A DNA stretch of 63,430 nt. Origin: Rhodovarius lipocyclicus. Lineage in GTDB: Bacteria > Pseudomonadota > Alphaproteobacteria > Acetobacterales > Acetobacteraceae. The position numbers and the translations under genes are program-made. Below the pieces are notes generated by a model. It did no database searches. It saw only the letters and a list, made by a program, of their open reading frames with translations, and was not told the origin of the DNA. Location of the stretch: contig NZ_JAAABL010000019.1 of the NCBI RefSeq assembly GCF_009900765.1, positions 1-63,430 on the forward strand, read 5' to 3'. Below are positions 7,970 to 17,528 of the stretch, one piece after another (position 1 is the first letter of the stretch; every line of letters starts with the position of its first letter).

Positions 7970-8829
7970 TGGGCGTTCTCCTTCATGAAGACATCGGTCT
8001 CCAGGCTGAGCACGAAGATCCCGGCCTCATTGGCCAGTTGCAGCGTCTCCTCCCGGTCGGCCAGCACGGTGCGGGTCGCCTCGATGGCGATCCCCACCAG
8101 CCCGGCCGCGACCGCGCCCCGCACGGTGACAGGCCCCACCGTGGGCATGTCCAGCCGCACATCCTGCTGCGGCTTGGAGATCTTGACCAGCACGCCGCCC
8201 TCGCCCTCGCGGCGCAATTCCGCGGCGCGCGCCAGCAGCGCGTCGGTGCCCTCGACCGCCTCGATCCCCAGCACCATGCCCTGCTGCACCACGGCGGCCT
8301 GGCCGACATCGGCCGGCGCCAGGGCCTGCAGCACGGTGATGCCGCGGGCGATGTCAGCACGCTGTTCCGCCGTGGGCTCGGGCCCGGCCAGCAGGCCCGG
8401 CAGCGGCATCAGGTCCAGCCGGATGGAGCGCGGCGGCACCACCTCGAAGCCTTCGTCCTCCAGCACCCGGGTCGCGGCGCGCAGCAGCGTGTCGTCCCCG
8501 CCCAGCAACACGGCCTTGCCCACCCGGGCGATGGCCGCGGTCATCCAGGCATCGGGCAGCATGCTCAACAGGCTCAGGCGCTTGGCCTGGCCGCTGAGGA
8601 CGATCTGCTTCACCCCCGCATCCTTGAGCGCACGGATGATGCGCCCGCCGGCGCCCACGCGGATCACCTCACACGGGTAGGCCGCGAAGATGCTGGGATC
8701 GGCGAATTCCTTGATCGCCACGATGAACACCGGCCTTCCGGCCAGCCGCGCCGCGTCCGCCAGACGCAGCGGGAAATCACCCCCGCCCGCGATGATACCC
8801 AGAGGGATTCCAGGCGAGGCGCTGCTCAT
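7966..8829 (-). CDS. lpxI: UDP-2,3-diacylglucosamine pyrophosphatase LpxI
   Basis: A 287-residue protein of the LpxI (DUF1009) family. In alphaproteobacteria it replaces LpxH and hydrolyses UDP-2,3-diacylglucosamine to lipid X in lipid A synthesis. Recognisable parts are the N-terminal glycine-rich [19 protein letters not shown] segment and the C-terminal catalytic domain with [15 protein letters not shown] and [13 protein letters not shown]. It overlaps lpxA by four bases upstream and gloA by four bases downstream. Confidence 0.95.
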   Translation of the reverse strand: MSSASPGIPLGIIAGGGDFPLRLADAARLAGRPVFIVAIKEFADPSIFAAYPCEVIRVGAGGRIIRALKDAGVKQIVLSGQAKRLSLLSMLPDAWMTAAIARVGKAVLLGGDDTLLRAATRVLEDEGFEVVPPRSIRLDLMPLPGLLAGPEPTAEQRADIARGITVLQALAPADVGQAAVVQQGMVLGIEAVEGTDALLARAAELRREGEGGVLVKISKPQQDVRLDMPTVGPVTVRGAVAAGLVGIAIEATRTVLADREETLQLANEAGIFVLSLETDVFMKENAQ

Positions 8830-9644
8830 GCGTCTTCCTCTTCCTCAACTGCCATGCGGCCGGGACGGATCAATTCACGCCGGCGATCGGCGCCACCGAT
8901 GAAGCCCAGCACTTCCTCCACCAGCGCATTGCCGGCGAAGCGTTCGCGGGCGACCACCAGCTTCTCGGCGAACACGCCGGGGTCCTTGAACAGCAGACGG
9001 AAGGCCAGACGGATCTGGGCCAGATCGTCCTTCGAGAAGCCGCGGCGGCGCAGCCCGATGAAGTTCAGCCCCACCAGCCGCGCCGGCAAGCCGAACACAT
9101 TGCCGAAGGGTGGCACATCATTGGTGACGCCCGCCAGCCCGCCCACCATGGCATGGCGGCCGATCCGCACGAGTTGATGCACCGCGGCCGCGCCGCCGAT
9201 GAACACTTGCTCGCCCACCTTCACATGGCCGCCCAGCAGCACGTTGTTGGCCATGATGACCCGGTCCGAGACCTGGCAATCATGCCCCACATGGCTGCAC
9301 GCCATCAGCAGGCAGTCGGCGCCGACGCGGGTGATGCCCTCGCCGCCCACGCTGCCGCGATGCACGGTCACGTGCTCGCGCAGATAGGTGCGGGCGCCGA
9401 TCTCGCAACGGGTGGGCTCGCCCTTGTATTTCAGGTCCTGCGGCGGCAGGCCGATGGAGGCGAAGGCGGACAGCCGCACCCCCTCATGCAGCACCGTATG
9501 CCCCTCGATGGCGTTGTGGGAGGCAAGCTCCACGCCATCATGCAGGACCACATCGGGGCCGACCGTGCAGAAGGGGCCGATGGTGACGCCCGCACCGATG
9601 CGGGCGCCCTCGGCGATCACCGCCGAAGGGTGGATATGGCTCAT
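8826..9644 (-). CDS. lpxA: Acyl-ACP--UDP-N-acetylglucosamine O-acyltransferase
   Basis: The first committed step of lipid A synthesis: it transfers a 3-hydroxyacyl chain from ACP to UDP-GlcNAc. The 272-aa protein begins with left-handed beta-helix hexapeptide repeats ([20 protein letters not shown] and onwards), includes the conserved HVTVHRG segment and catalytic-histidine region, and ends with a helical C-terminal domain containing [19 protein letters not shown]. The ATG at 9644 overlaps the fabZ stop by four bases and is preferred over a longer frame that would read deep into fabZ. Confidence 0.98.
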   Translation of the reverse strand: MSHIHPSAVIAEGARIGAGVTIGPFCTVGPDVVLHDGVELASHNAIEGHTVLHEGVRLSAFASIGLPPQDLKYKGEPTRCEIGARTYLREHVTVHRGSVGGEGITRVGADCLLMACSHVGHDCQVSDRVIMANNVLLGGHVKVGEQVFIGGAAAVHQLVRIGRHAMVGGLAGVTNDVPPFGNVFGLPARLVGLNFIGLRRRGFSKDDLAQIRLAFRLLFKDPGVFAEKLVVARERFAGNALVEEVLGFIGGADRRRELIRPGRMAVEEEEDA

Positions 9645-10087
9645 CGGTCGCGGATCATCGCGGAGAACGTCGCCTCGGCCACCACCTTGCCATCCACAGT
9701 GGCCTCGCCGCTGAATTTCCATACGCTCATACGGCGTTGTGCCTTTTTGACATACAATTTCAGTTGGTCGCCCGGCCCCACCGGGCGCCGGAACTTGGCC
9801 CCCTCGATGGACATGAAATAGACCAGCTTGCCGCGGCTTTCGGCGCCCAGCGTCTCCACCACCAGCACGGCGGAGGTCTGGGCCATCGCCTCGACGATCA
9901 GCACCCCGGGCATCACCGGGTCGGAGGGGAAATGGCCCTGGAAGAACGCCTCGTTGATCGTCACGTTCTTGATGCCGATGCAGGAATCATCCGGCCGCAG
10001 CTCCACCACCCGGTCCAGCAGCAGGAACGGGTAGCGATGCGGGATCGCAGCCATGATCCCCTTCACGTCAATCACCCTGTCACTCAT
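9641..10087 (-). CDS. fabZ: 3-hydroxyacyl-ACP dehydratase FabZ
   Basis: A 148-residue hot-dog-fold dehydratase of type II fatty acid synthesis. It makes trans-2-enoyl-ACP and competes with LpxA for 3-hydroxyacyl-ACP. The signature [13 protein letters not shown] and the active-site segment [18 protein letters not shown], with catalytic His and Glu, are intact. The ATG at 10087 overlaps the end of lpxD by eight bases. It is co-transcribed with lpxD and lpxA, the common arrangement. Confidence 0.98.
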   Translation of the reverse strand: MSDRVIDVKGIMAAIPHRYPFLLLDRVVELRPDDSCIGIKNVTINEAFFQGHFPSDPVMPGVLIVEAMAQTSAVLVVETLGAESRGKLVYFMSIEGAKFRRPVGPGDQLKLYVKKAQRRMSVWKFSGEATVDGKVVAEATFSAMIRDR

Positions 10088-11141
10088 GGGGTCGGTCCCT
10101 GGTCTTATTCTTGCTGGTATCACCCACCAGCCGCCGCAGCGTGGCGAGTTCCCGGAAATGTTGCCGGATCGGCTGGGCGGGGGTGCCGAACAGGTCGGCC
10201 CCCGGCTCCACATTGTTCAGCACGCCGGATTGCGCGCCGATGCGCGCGCCGTTGCCGATATGGATATGCCCCACCAGCCCCGCCTGCCCGGCGAGCGTGA
10301 CGTAGTCACCCAGCGTGGTGGAGCCTGAGACGCCCGCCTGGCTGACGATCACGCAGCCGCGCCCGGTGCGCACGTTGTGGCCAAGCTGCACCAGATTGTC
10401 GATGCGGGTGCCGGCCCCCACCACCGTATCGGCCAGCGCACCGCGGTCGATGCAGCTGTTGGCCCCGACCTCCACCCCGTCGCCCAGCAGCACGCGGCCC
10501 AGCTGGGGCATGGTGATGTAGGCGCCCTCGGGGGTGGGGGTGAAGCCGAAACCCTCCTGGCCCACCCGGGCGCCGGGATGCAGCACAACACCCTTGCCGC
10601 ACAGCGCATGGCTGATGCTGGCATGGCTGTGGATGACGCAATTCTCGCCCAGCACCACGCCCGGTCCCACCACGGCATGGGGATGGATGATGCAGCCGGG
10701 CCCGATCTCCGCCCCCGCGCCGATCACGGCATAGGGGCCGATCTGCGCGCTGTCGGCCACCAGCGCGCCGGCACCGATATGGGCGCTGGGATGGCGCCCG
10801 CCCTCGGCCCGCGGCGCGGGATGGAACAGCAGCGCCACCCGGGCGAAAGCCAGGGCGGGCGCCTTCACCACGATGGGAACGCAGCCCGGGGGCAATTTCC
10901 CGGCCAGCTCGGCGCGCAGCACCACGGCACCGGCCCCGGTCGTGGGCAGCTTCTCGATCAGCTTGCGGCTGTCCAGGAAGGTGACCTGATCGGGGCCCGC
11001 GCTTTCCAGCGGCGCGATGCCGGTGAAAAGCCGCTCGGCCCCCGGGGGCGTGGCCTCCGGGGGTTGGGCGCCGGCGGCGGCCAGCACCTTATCGAGCGGC
11101 TGCGGACCCGCCTGCGGGTAGAAACGCGGATCAGCGGCCAT
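10080..11141 (-). CDS. lpxD: UDP-3-O-(3-hydroxyacyl)glucosamine N-acyltransferase
   Basis: The 353-residue trimeric acyltransferase for the third step of lipid A synthesis. An N-terminal uridine-binding domain (about 1-110, with VTFLDSRKL) is followed by a long left-handed beta-helix ([42 protein letters not shown]) holding the catalytic histidine in the LGHNV region. A C-terminal helix ends the protein. The start at 11141 leaves a 6-bp gap from the OmpH gene. The C-terminus overlaps fabZ. Confidence 0.98.
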   Translation of the reverse strand: MAADPRFYPQAGPQPLDKVLAAAGAQPPEATPPGAERLFTGIAPLESAGPDQVTFLDSRKLIEKLPTTGAGAVVLRAELAGKLPPGCVPIVVKAPALAFARVALLFHPAPRAEGGRHPSAHIGAGALVADSAQIGPYAVIGAGAEIGPGCIIHPHAVVGPGVVLGENCVIHSHASISHALCGKGVVLHPGARVGQEGFGFTPTPEGAYITMPQLGRVLLGDGVEVGANSCIDRGALADTVVGAGTRIDNLVQLGHNVRTGRGCVIVSQAGVSGSTTLGDYVTLAGQAGLVGHIHIGNGARIGAQSGVLNNVEPGADLFGTPAQPIRQHFRELATLRRLVGDTSKNKTRDRPHE

Positions 11142-11147
11142 GTGACC

Positions 11148-11936
11148 TCAGCGGCGAGGCTGCGCCGGCTGCTGGCGCGGCGTGGCGGGCGCGTTCGGCG
11201 CGGCGGCGGCCGGAGCGGCCTCACCCTCGGGCGGCACGGTGGCGCGCGGCAGCACGCGGTTCAACTGCTGGGCGATCTCCTCCGTCAGGTCGAAGGGGGG
11301 CTCGTTCAGGATCACCAGCGGGCGCGGCAGCACGATGTTCACGCTGCGGGACTGCGCCACCTGGCGGATCACGGTGCCCAGCGCGCGCTCGAATTCCACC
11401 AGCGCGGCCTGGCCGGCCTGCTCGATGGCCTGGGCGCGGTTGCGGAAGATGCGCTGCGCATCGGTGATGCGGTCCTGCAATTCGCGCTCACGGGTGCGGA
11501 TCTGCTCGGGGGACAGGCCCGCGCGTTCCGTCGCCAGCGCCTGCTGGGCGTCGCGCCAGGAGTTCTGCTCACGCTGCAGGTCCTCGTTCAGCCGGGCGCG
11601 GCGGCGCTCCAGCTCCTCCCGCACCTGGGTGAAGGCGGTCGAGACGCGCTGAATCTCGGGGATATCGACGATGCCGATGACGGGCGCGGGCGGGGCCTGG
11701 CCGGCGGGCAGCGGCGGGGGCGCGGCCGGACGGGCGGGGGCCTGCGCCGGCTGGCCCTGCGGGCGCTGGGCCGGACGCTGACCGCCCTGCGCCGGGCGCT
11801 GCTGGCCGCCGGGCACGAAGAAGCCCGGATCCTGCTGCTGCGCCGAAGCGGTCCCAACCAGAACGGGGCCGGCGATCAGCCCCGTCAGAACCACGGCGCG
11901 CAGCACGCGCCCGATCACAGTCTGTGTCATGTCCAT
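11148..11936 (-). CDS. OmpH/Skp family periplasmic chaperone with proline/glutamine-rich insert
   Basis: A periplasmic protein of 262 aa with a Sec signal peptide (hydrophobic residues about 8-30, cleavage after TASAQ). It is placed between bamA and lpxD, exactly where Skp/OmpH sits. The OmpH domain starts near IGIVDIPEIQRVSTAF and continues as a long charged helical section, as in the tentacles of Skp, which carries unfolded outer-membrane proteins to BamA. A low-complexity Pro/Gln/Ala segment of about 50 residues lies between signal and domain, with an Ala/Pro-rich tail after it. Both are unusual for the family. ATG 11930 is an alternative start. Confidence 0.88.
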   Translation of the reverse strand: MDMTQTVIGRVLRAVVLTGLIAGPVLVGTASAQQQDPGFFVPGGQQRPAQGGQRPAQRPQGQPAQAPARPAAPPPLPAGQAPPAPVIGIVDIPEIQRVSTAFTQVREELERRRARLNEDLQREQNSWRDAQQALATERAGLSPEQIRTRERELQDRITDAQRIFRNRAQAIEQAGQAALVEFERALGTVIRQVAQSRSVNIVLPRPLVILNEPPFDLTEEIAQQLNRVLPRATVPPEGEAAPAAAAPNAPATPRQQPAQPRR

Positions 11937-11949
11937 ACCTGTTCCGTAG

Positions 11950-14301
11950 TCAGAAGCGCGTGCCGAAGCCGAAGCGGAAAACCTGGGTTTCATCGTACCG
12001 CTGCTTGGAGATGGCCTTGGCGATGTCGATGTTGATCAGGCCGAAGGGGCTGCGCCATGAGATGCCCACGCCCGCCGCGACACGCGGCGTGGCGCTGTTG
12101 AAGATATCCACCCCGCGCGGCCCCTGGCTGAGCGCGCCGGCATCGACGAAGGCCCGGCCCAGCAGGCCAAGCTCGCTCGGCAGCGGCAGTGGGAAGCGCA
12201 TCTCGGCGCTGGAGGTCCACATCATGCGGCCACCCAGGCTGTCCCGGGTGGTGGTGTCGCGCGGGCCGATACCGGCCACGGCGAAGCCGCGCAGATTCTC
12301 GCCGCCCAGGAAGAAGCGGTCCACGATCCGGTCCCGCTCGCCGGAGGCGGCGAAGCGCGAGCCGAACGGATGCAGGTGGCCGAAATTGGCCGAGAGCGAC
12401 AGCACATAGTCCGGGTCGCCGAACACGCGCTCGAAGGGCAGCATCAGCGCCGCGTCCACCCGGTTGCGCAGATAGGCGACGTCACCGCCCAGGCCCGCGA
12501 CATCAAGGCCCCAGCGCAGCACATAGCCGCGCCGCGCCTCGATCGGGCTGTCGCGCGTATCATAGGACAGCGTCTGGGAGACCTGCGACAGCAGGGTGCG
12601 CCCGCGCTGCTCGGTGATGTAGCGCGAGGCGGTGCTGAGGATATTGTAAACGTTGCGATCCACCAGCGTGTAGGACCAGTTCTGCCGCAGCCGCTCGTTG
12701 ATCTCATAGCCGGCACGCAGCGCGAAGCCCACCCGCCGCTCATAGTAACCCGAGTAGTTCTGCAGGTTGCGCTGCACCAGGAACACGTCGGCGCCAACGG
12801 CCAGGTTGCGGTCCAGGAAGGCCGGGTCGGTGACGGAGATGTCCACCTGGCTGCGGCGCTGGGCGATGGTGCCGTTCAGGCGGGCGTCCACGCCGGTACC
12901 CACCAGGTTGCGCTCACGCAGACCGAAATCGGCCAGGAAGCCGGCATCGGTGGAATAACCGCCGCCGACGCTGACCTCACCGGTCGCGCGTTCCGTCACC
13001 TGGGTGTTCACCACCGCGCGGTCATTGGCGGAACCCGGGTTGGACGTGATCTGCACGTCGCTGAAGTAGCCCAGGTTGCGGATGCGCTCGCGGGAGCGGC
13101 GGATCTGCGCGGCGTTGAAGGCATCGCCTTCGGCCAGGCGGAATTCACGCCGGATCACGCGGTCCTGGGTGCGGGAGTTGCCGCTGATGTCGATGCGCTC
13201 GACATAGATCCGCGGCGCCTCGGTGATGTTGAAGGTGAGGTCGATATTGCCGGTTTCGCGGTCGCGCTCCACCTGCGGCTGCACATCCACGAAGGGATAG
13301 CCGCGCAGGTTGGCCAGGTCGGACAGCTGCTGGGTGGCGCGCTCCACCGCGTCGCCATCGTACCAGTTGCCTTCCGCGATATCGAGGCGCTGGCGCAACG
13401 AGGCGGTGTCGAGGTTCGGGAAGGAGGTGTTCACCGTCATCCGGCGGATGCGGTAGCGCGTGCCTTCATCGACCTGATAGGTCAGGAAGAAGCTGGAACG
13501 GTCCGGCGCCAGCTCGGCCGAGGCATTGCCGACCGCCACATCCGCGAAGCCGTTGCGCAGATAAAAGCGGCGCAGCAACTCCTTGTCGAAGTTCAGCCGG
13601 TCGGGATCGAAGGTGTCGGAGGTGGAGAAGATCCGATAGAAGGCCTGCTCCCGCGTCGAGACCACATCGCGCAGCCGGCCATCACCATAGCTGCGGTTGC
13701 CCACGAAATTGATGCGCGAGACGAGGGCAGCGTCGCCTTCCGTGATCTCGTACACCACGTCCACCCGGTTCTGGTCCAGGCGGATCACCTTGGGCTCGAC
13801 GCGCGCGGCGAAGCGGCCGCGGCGGGCGTACAGGTCCAGGATGCGCTGGCGATCGGCCTGGGCGAGCTGAGTGGTGAAGACGCCGCGGCTGCGCATCTGC
13901 ACCTCCGGGCGCAGCGCGTCGTCGCTGATCTTGCGGTTGCCCTCGAAGGCCACCCGGTTCACCACCGGGTTCTCCTGCACCGTCACGATCACGCGGCTGC
14001 CCTCGCGCGTCATCCGCACGTCACCGAACAGGCCGGTGGCGAACAGGCTGCGCAGGGAGCGGTCGGCGCGGTCGGCGTCATAGGCGTCGCCGGGCTGCAG
14101 CAGCATGTAGCTGCGCACCGTATCGGCGTCGATGCGCTGGTTCCCGCGCACCTCGACGGCGGTGACTGGCCCGCCATTCACGGGCGCCGCCGGAGACGGG
14201 GCCCCACGGCGGCTCTGCGCCGCGCCTTCGGTGGCGGCGAGCGGGGCCAGGCAGACGGTGGCCAGCAAAAGGCCGCGGAGCGTGGTGTTCAAGGGGCGCA
14301 T
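11950..14301 (-). CDS. bamA: Outer membrane protein assembly factor BamA
   Basis: The central component of the beta-barrel assembly machine in the outer membrane. The 783-residue precursor has a signal peptide ending near GAAQ, five POTRA domains (about 40-420; the first with VEVRGNQRIDADTVRSYM) and a C-terminal Omp85 barrel ending in phenylalanine (RFGFGTRF). The barrel carries the RGF-type loop motif (ENLRGFAVAGIGPRD). ATG 14301 has AGGA five bases upstream. The spacing to the OmpH gene is 13 bp. Confidence 0.98.
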   Translation of the reverse strand: MRPLNTTLRGLLLATVCLAPLAATEGAAQSRRGAPSPAAPVNGGPVTAVEVRGNQRIDADTVRSYMLLQPGDAYDADRADRSLRSLFATGLFGDVRMTREGSRVIVTVQENPVVNRVAFEGNRKISDDALRPEVQMRSRGVFTTQLAQADRQRILDLYARRGRFAARVEPKVIRLDQNRVDVVYEITEGDAALVSRINFVGNRSYGDGRLRDVVSTREQAFYRIFSTSDTFDPDRLNFDKELLRRFYLRNGFADVAVGNASAELAPDRSSFFLTYQVDEGTRYRIRRMTVNTSFPNLDTASLRQRLDIAEGNWYDGDAVERATQQLSDLANLRGYPFVDVQPQVERDRETGNIDLTFNITEAPRIYVERIDISGNSRTQDRVIRREFRLAEGDAFNAAQIRRSRERIRNLGYFSDVQITSNPGSANDRAVVNTQVTERATGEVSVGGGYSTDAGFLADFGLRERNLVGTGVDARLNGTIAQRRSQVDISVTDPAFLDRNLAVGADVFLVQRNLQNYSGYYERRVGFALRAGYEINERLRQNWSYTLVDRNVYNILSTASRYITEQRGRTLLSQVSQTLSYDTRDSPIEARRGYVLRWGLDVAGLGGDVAYLRNRVDAALMLPFERVFGDPDYVLSLSANFGHLHPFGSRFAASGERDRIVDRFFLGGENLRGFAVAGIGPRDTTTRDSLGGRMMWTSSAEMRFPLPLPSELGLLGRAFVDAGALSQGPRGVDIFNSATPRVAAGVGISWRSPFGLINIDIAKAISKQRYDETQVFRFGFGTRF

Positions 14302-14388
14302 CGTTCCTGTCTCAGCGGCGGGCAACATAGCCGGGTGCAGCAAGCACCGCTACCCGCCCATATGTGCGTCTCATGTTGCGGGGCAGCA

Positions 14389-15504
14389 TTAACCCACCAG
14401 CCCCGCGACCCAGCGCCCGATACTGCCATGGGCGATATCGTTCCAGGTGGCGAAGACGAACAGGCAGATCAGCAGCGCGAAGCCGGCACGAAAGCCGATT
14501 TCCATCGCGCGGGCCGATAGCGGACGGCCGCGGATGGCCTCGGCGGCGTAGAAGACCAGGTGACCGCCATCCAGCATGGGCACCGGGAACAGGTTCAGCA
14601 GGCCCAGGCTGACCGACAGCAGCGCCATCAGGTTCACCACCGCCACCCAGCCCAGGCTGGCGGCCTCGCCGCTCACCTCCGCGATGCGGATGGGCCCGCC
14701 CAGGTCGCGCGCGCTGCGCTGGCCGGTCAGCATCTCCGCGATGCCGACCAGCGTCTGGGAGGAAACATCCCAGGTCTGCACCACGCCCGCCACCACGGCG
14801 GCGGGGACGGAGAGCTGCTCGAAGCGGGTGCCGCCGCCCTGCACGCCCAGCACGCCCACAGGCGCGGATTCGCTGCCGGGGCGGGTGGCCGGGGTGATGG
14901 TCACGCTCACCTCGCGCCCGTCGCGCGTCAGCACCATGCGCACGGGCTGGCCGGCGCGGGGCTGGATGTGGCGCTGCAATTCCTCGAATCGGCGGATCGG
15001 CTCGCCATCGAGCGAAACCACCTGGTCACCGGCCTGCAGCCCCGCGACCTCGGCGGCGGAACCCGGGGTGATGGCGCTGATGGTGGTATCGCCGATCGGG
15101 CGGCCATGGGTGGCGAACAGCAGGGCGAACAAGGCGATGGCCAGCAGGAAATTCGCCACCGGCCCCGCGGCCACCACGATGGCGCGGTCCTTCACGGGCT
15201 TGTCGTGGAAAGTCTGGCCCGGGCGCAGAGCCGCCACTTCCTCGGGCGGCAGGTCGGCCAGCTCGGCCTGGCCATGCAGCTTCACATAGCCGCCGAGCGG
15301 CAGCCAGCTGACCTTCCATTCCGTGCCCACCCGGTCCCGCCAGCTGGCGATGGTGCGGCCGAACCCGATGGAGAACACGTCGACATGGACCCCACGCCAG
15401 CGCGCGGCCAGGTAGTGCCCCAGCTCATGGATGAAGACCAGCACCCCCAGCACCACCAGGAAGGAGATGATGGTCCGGGCGAAATCAGGCAGGAAACCGA
15501 GCAT
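14389..15504 (-). CDS. rseP: Site-2 zinc metalloprotease RseP
   Basis: An inner-membrane intramembrane protease of 371 aa, involved in regulated proteolysis such as anti-sigma factor cleavage. Zinc motif H26-E27-LG-H30 lies in the first transmembrane helix. A PDZ domain (about 115-200, GSAAEVAGLQAGDQVVSLDG) follows, and the third zinc ligand is in the FPVPMLDGGHL motif near residue 320. ATG 15504 has AGGG at good spacing; a GTG six bases upstream would overlap that site. It is in the standard dxr-rseP-bamA order. Confidence 0.97.
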   Translation of the reverse strand: MLGFLPDFARTIISFLVVLGVLVFIHELGHYLAARWRGVHVDVFSIGFGRTIASWRDRVGTEWKVSWLPLGGYVKLHGQAELADLPPEEVAALRPGQTFHDKPVKDRAIVVAAGPVANFLLAIALFALLFATHGRPIGDTTISAITPGSAAEVAGLQAGDQVVSLDGEPIRRFEELQRHIQPRAGQPVRMVLTRDGREVSVTITPATRPGSESAPVGVLGVQGGGTRFEQLSVPAAVVAGVVQTWDVSSQTLVGIAEMLTGQRSARDLGGPIRIAEVSGEAASLGWVAVVNLMALLSVSLGLLNLFPVPMLDGGHLVFYAAEAIRGRPLSARAMEIGFRAGFALLICLFVFATWNDIAHGSIGRWVAGLVG

Positions 15505-15516
15505 GTTCACCCTTTC

Positions 15517-16689
15517 TCAGGCTGCGGCGCGACGCGCCGCGATCTCATGGGCGCGGGCGCGGGCGGCCGCGTCCAGCGCCAGGACGGCGGCCAGGTCGGG
15601 CACCGGCTCGCCGCCCAGCGCGGCCAGGGTTTCCTCCACCACGGTGGCGATATCCAGGAAGCCGAGCCGGCGGCCGAGGAACAATGCCACGCCCACCTCA
15701 TTGGCGGCATTCAGCACACAGGGCGCGCCATGGCCGGCCTCCAGCGCCTCCCGGCACAGGCGCAGCGCGGGGAAGCGCACCGGGTCGGGGGCGGAGAATT
15801 CGAGCTTCGCCAGGCTGGCGAGGTCCAGGCGCGGCACATCCACCTGCATGCGGCGCGGCCAGGCCAGGGCGTGGGCGATGGGGGTGCGCATGTCCGGCGT
15901 GCCCAGCTGCGCCAGCAGCGAGCCGTCCTTGTACTGCACCATCCCGTGCACCGCCGATTGCGGGTGCACCAGCACGGCCAGCTGATGCGGCGCCACCGGG
16001 AACAGCCGGGCGGCCTCGATCAGCTCCAGCCCCTTGTTGAACATGCTGGCGCTGTCCACGGAGATCTTGGCCCCCATGGACCAGACCGGGTGGCGCACCG
16101 CCTGCTCCGGGGTGGCGGCTCGCATCTCCGCCACGCTGGCATTGCGGAACGGCCCGCCGGAGGCGGTCAGGATGATCTGCTCGATGCTGTCCGGGGCGGC
16201 GCCGACGAGGGCCTGGAACACCGCGTTGTGCTCCGAATCGACCGGCAGCAGCAGCGCGCCGGATGCCTTCGCGGCCTCCAGCACGATGGGGCCGGCGCAA
16301 ACGAGCGATTCCTTGTTGGCCAGCGCCAGCGTGCCGCCGCGCTTCAGCGCGGCCAGGGTGCTGGCCAGGCCCGCGGCGCCCACGATCGCCGCCATGGTCC
16401 AGTCCACCGGGCGGCTGGCGGCCTCGACCACCGCCGCCTCGCCGGCCGCGGCCTCGATGCCGGAACCCGCCAATGCGTCGCGCAGGGCGGGCAGCGCGGC
16501 CTCATCGGCCACCACCGCCAGCTTCGCGCCCAGCCGGCGCGCCTGGGCCGCGAGGCCCGCGGCATCGCGCCCGGCCACCAGCGCCTCGACCTCGAACTCG
16601 CCGGGGGGGGCTGCCTCCAGCAGGGCCGCGGTGCTGCGGCCAATGCTGCCGGTCGCACCCAGAACCGTTACTCGCCTGCTCAGCGCCAC
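15517..16689 (-). CDS. dxr: 1-deoxy-D-xylulose 5-phosphate reductoisomerase
   Basis: The NADPH-dependent second step of the MEP isoprenoid pathway, supplying precursors for undecaprenol and quinones. The 390-residue protein has the nucleotide-binding start VTVLGATGSIG, the substrate/metal segment LLPVDSEHNAVFQ and the LTASGGPFRN loop. The start is inferred as GTG at 16689, overlapping the cdsA end by ten bases, with a G-rich Shine-Dalgarno-like run before it. No ATG exists near the expected N-terminus. It is followed by rseP after 12 bp. Confidence 0.96.
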   Translation of the reverse strand: MALSRRVTVLGATGSIGRSTAALLEAAPPGEFEVEALVAGRDAAGLAAQARRLGAKLAVVADEAALPALRDALAGSGIEAAAGEAAVVEAASRPVDWTMAAIVGAAGLASTLAALKRGGTLALANKESLVCAGPIVLEAAKASGALLLPVDSEHNAVFQALVGAAPDSIEQIILTASGGPFRNASVAEMRAATPEQAVRHPVWSMGAKISVDSASMFNKGLELIEAARLFPVAPHQLAVLVHPQSAVHGMVQYKDGSLLAQLGTPDMRTPIAHALAWPRRMQVDVPRLDLASLAKLEFSAPDPVRFPALRLCREALEAGHGAPCVLNAANEVGVALFLGRRLGFLDIATVVEETLAALGGEPVPDLAAVLALDAAARARAHEIAARRAAA

Positions 16690-17528
16690 AGATGTACCCC
16701 CATGCCCAATGCAGCCCCCCATATGGCGGCGACCGGTGCCGCCGCCAGGACGCCGTCCAAACGGTCCAGCAGCCCCCCATGGCCGGGGATGAGCTGCGAC
16801 GAATCCTTCACCCCGAAGCGTCGCTTGATCCAGCTTTCCGCCAGATCGCCCGCCTGGGATACCACCCCGAGCACCCCCGCCACCAGCGCGGCGTGGAGTC
16901 CGGAGCCCTGAGGCTCCATGAATTCCGCCGCCAGCAGGCCGATCAGCATCGCACCCGCCAGCCCGCCCAGTGCGCCGGACCAGGTCTTGCCCGGGGAAAT
17001 CGCCGGCGCCAGCTTCGGCCCGCCGAAGAAGCGGCCCGCCATATAGGCGAAAATGTCGGAGGCCCAGACGATCAGCAGCAGGAACAGCACATTCTCCCGC
17101 CCCGCCTGATTGTCCGCCCGCAATTCGATCAGCGCGATGCCGGCCAGGCCGATATACAGCATCCCCGCCCCCAGGAAGCGCGGCGGCACCCTGCCCCCGC
17201 GCCGGGCGGCCAGAAAGGCGGCAACCGCCCCCACGCACAGCAGCGCCACGGCCATCGGCACGCCCGACATCGGCCGGGCGAAGGCGGCCAGCGCGCCCGC
17301 GCCCAGCACGAACAGCGGCACCAGCAGCCCCGGCAGCGCCCGGCTGCGCCCGCCGCACATGCGCACATATTCCCAGGACAGCCCGGCGATGCACAGCGCC
17401 ATCAGCCCCGTGTACCAGAAGGCCCCCAGCCAGACGCAGGCCAGCGCCGCCGGCCCCAACAGGGCGGCGGTCAGGGCGCGCTTGCGCAGATCACGCCAGG
17501 GGCCGGAGGCCTGGGCGGCACCGCTCAC
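16680..17528 (-). CDS. cdsA: Phosphatidate cytidylyltransferase
   Basis: An integral membrane enzyme of about 282 aa making CDP-diacylglycerol from phosphatidate and CTP. It has seven or eight hydrophobic segments. The C-terminal family signature is clear (SQAGDLAESWIKRRFGVKD, then LIPGHGGLLDRLDG). The start is taken as the GTG at 17528, which overlaps the uppS stop as GTGA; upstream ATGs would read inside uppS. It overlaps dxr by ten bases. Confidence 0.94.
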   Translation of the reverse strand: MSGAAQASGPWRDLRKRALTAALLGPAALACVWLGAFWYTGLMALCIAGLSWEYVRMCGGRSRALPGLLVPLFVLGAGALAAFARPMSGVPMAVALLCVGAVAAFLAARRGGRVPPRFLGAGMLYIGLAGIALIELRADNQAGRENVLFLLLIVWASDIFAYMAGRFFGGPKLAPAISPGKTWSGALGGLAGAMLIGLLAAEFMEPQGSGLHAALVAGVLGVVSQAGDLAESWIKRRFGVKDSSQLIPGHGGLLDRLDGVLAAAPVAAIWGAALGMGVHLWR

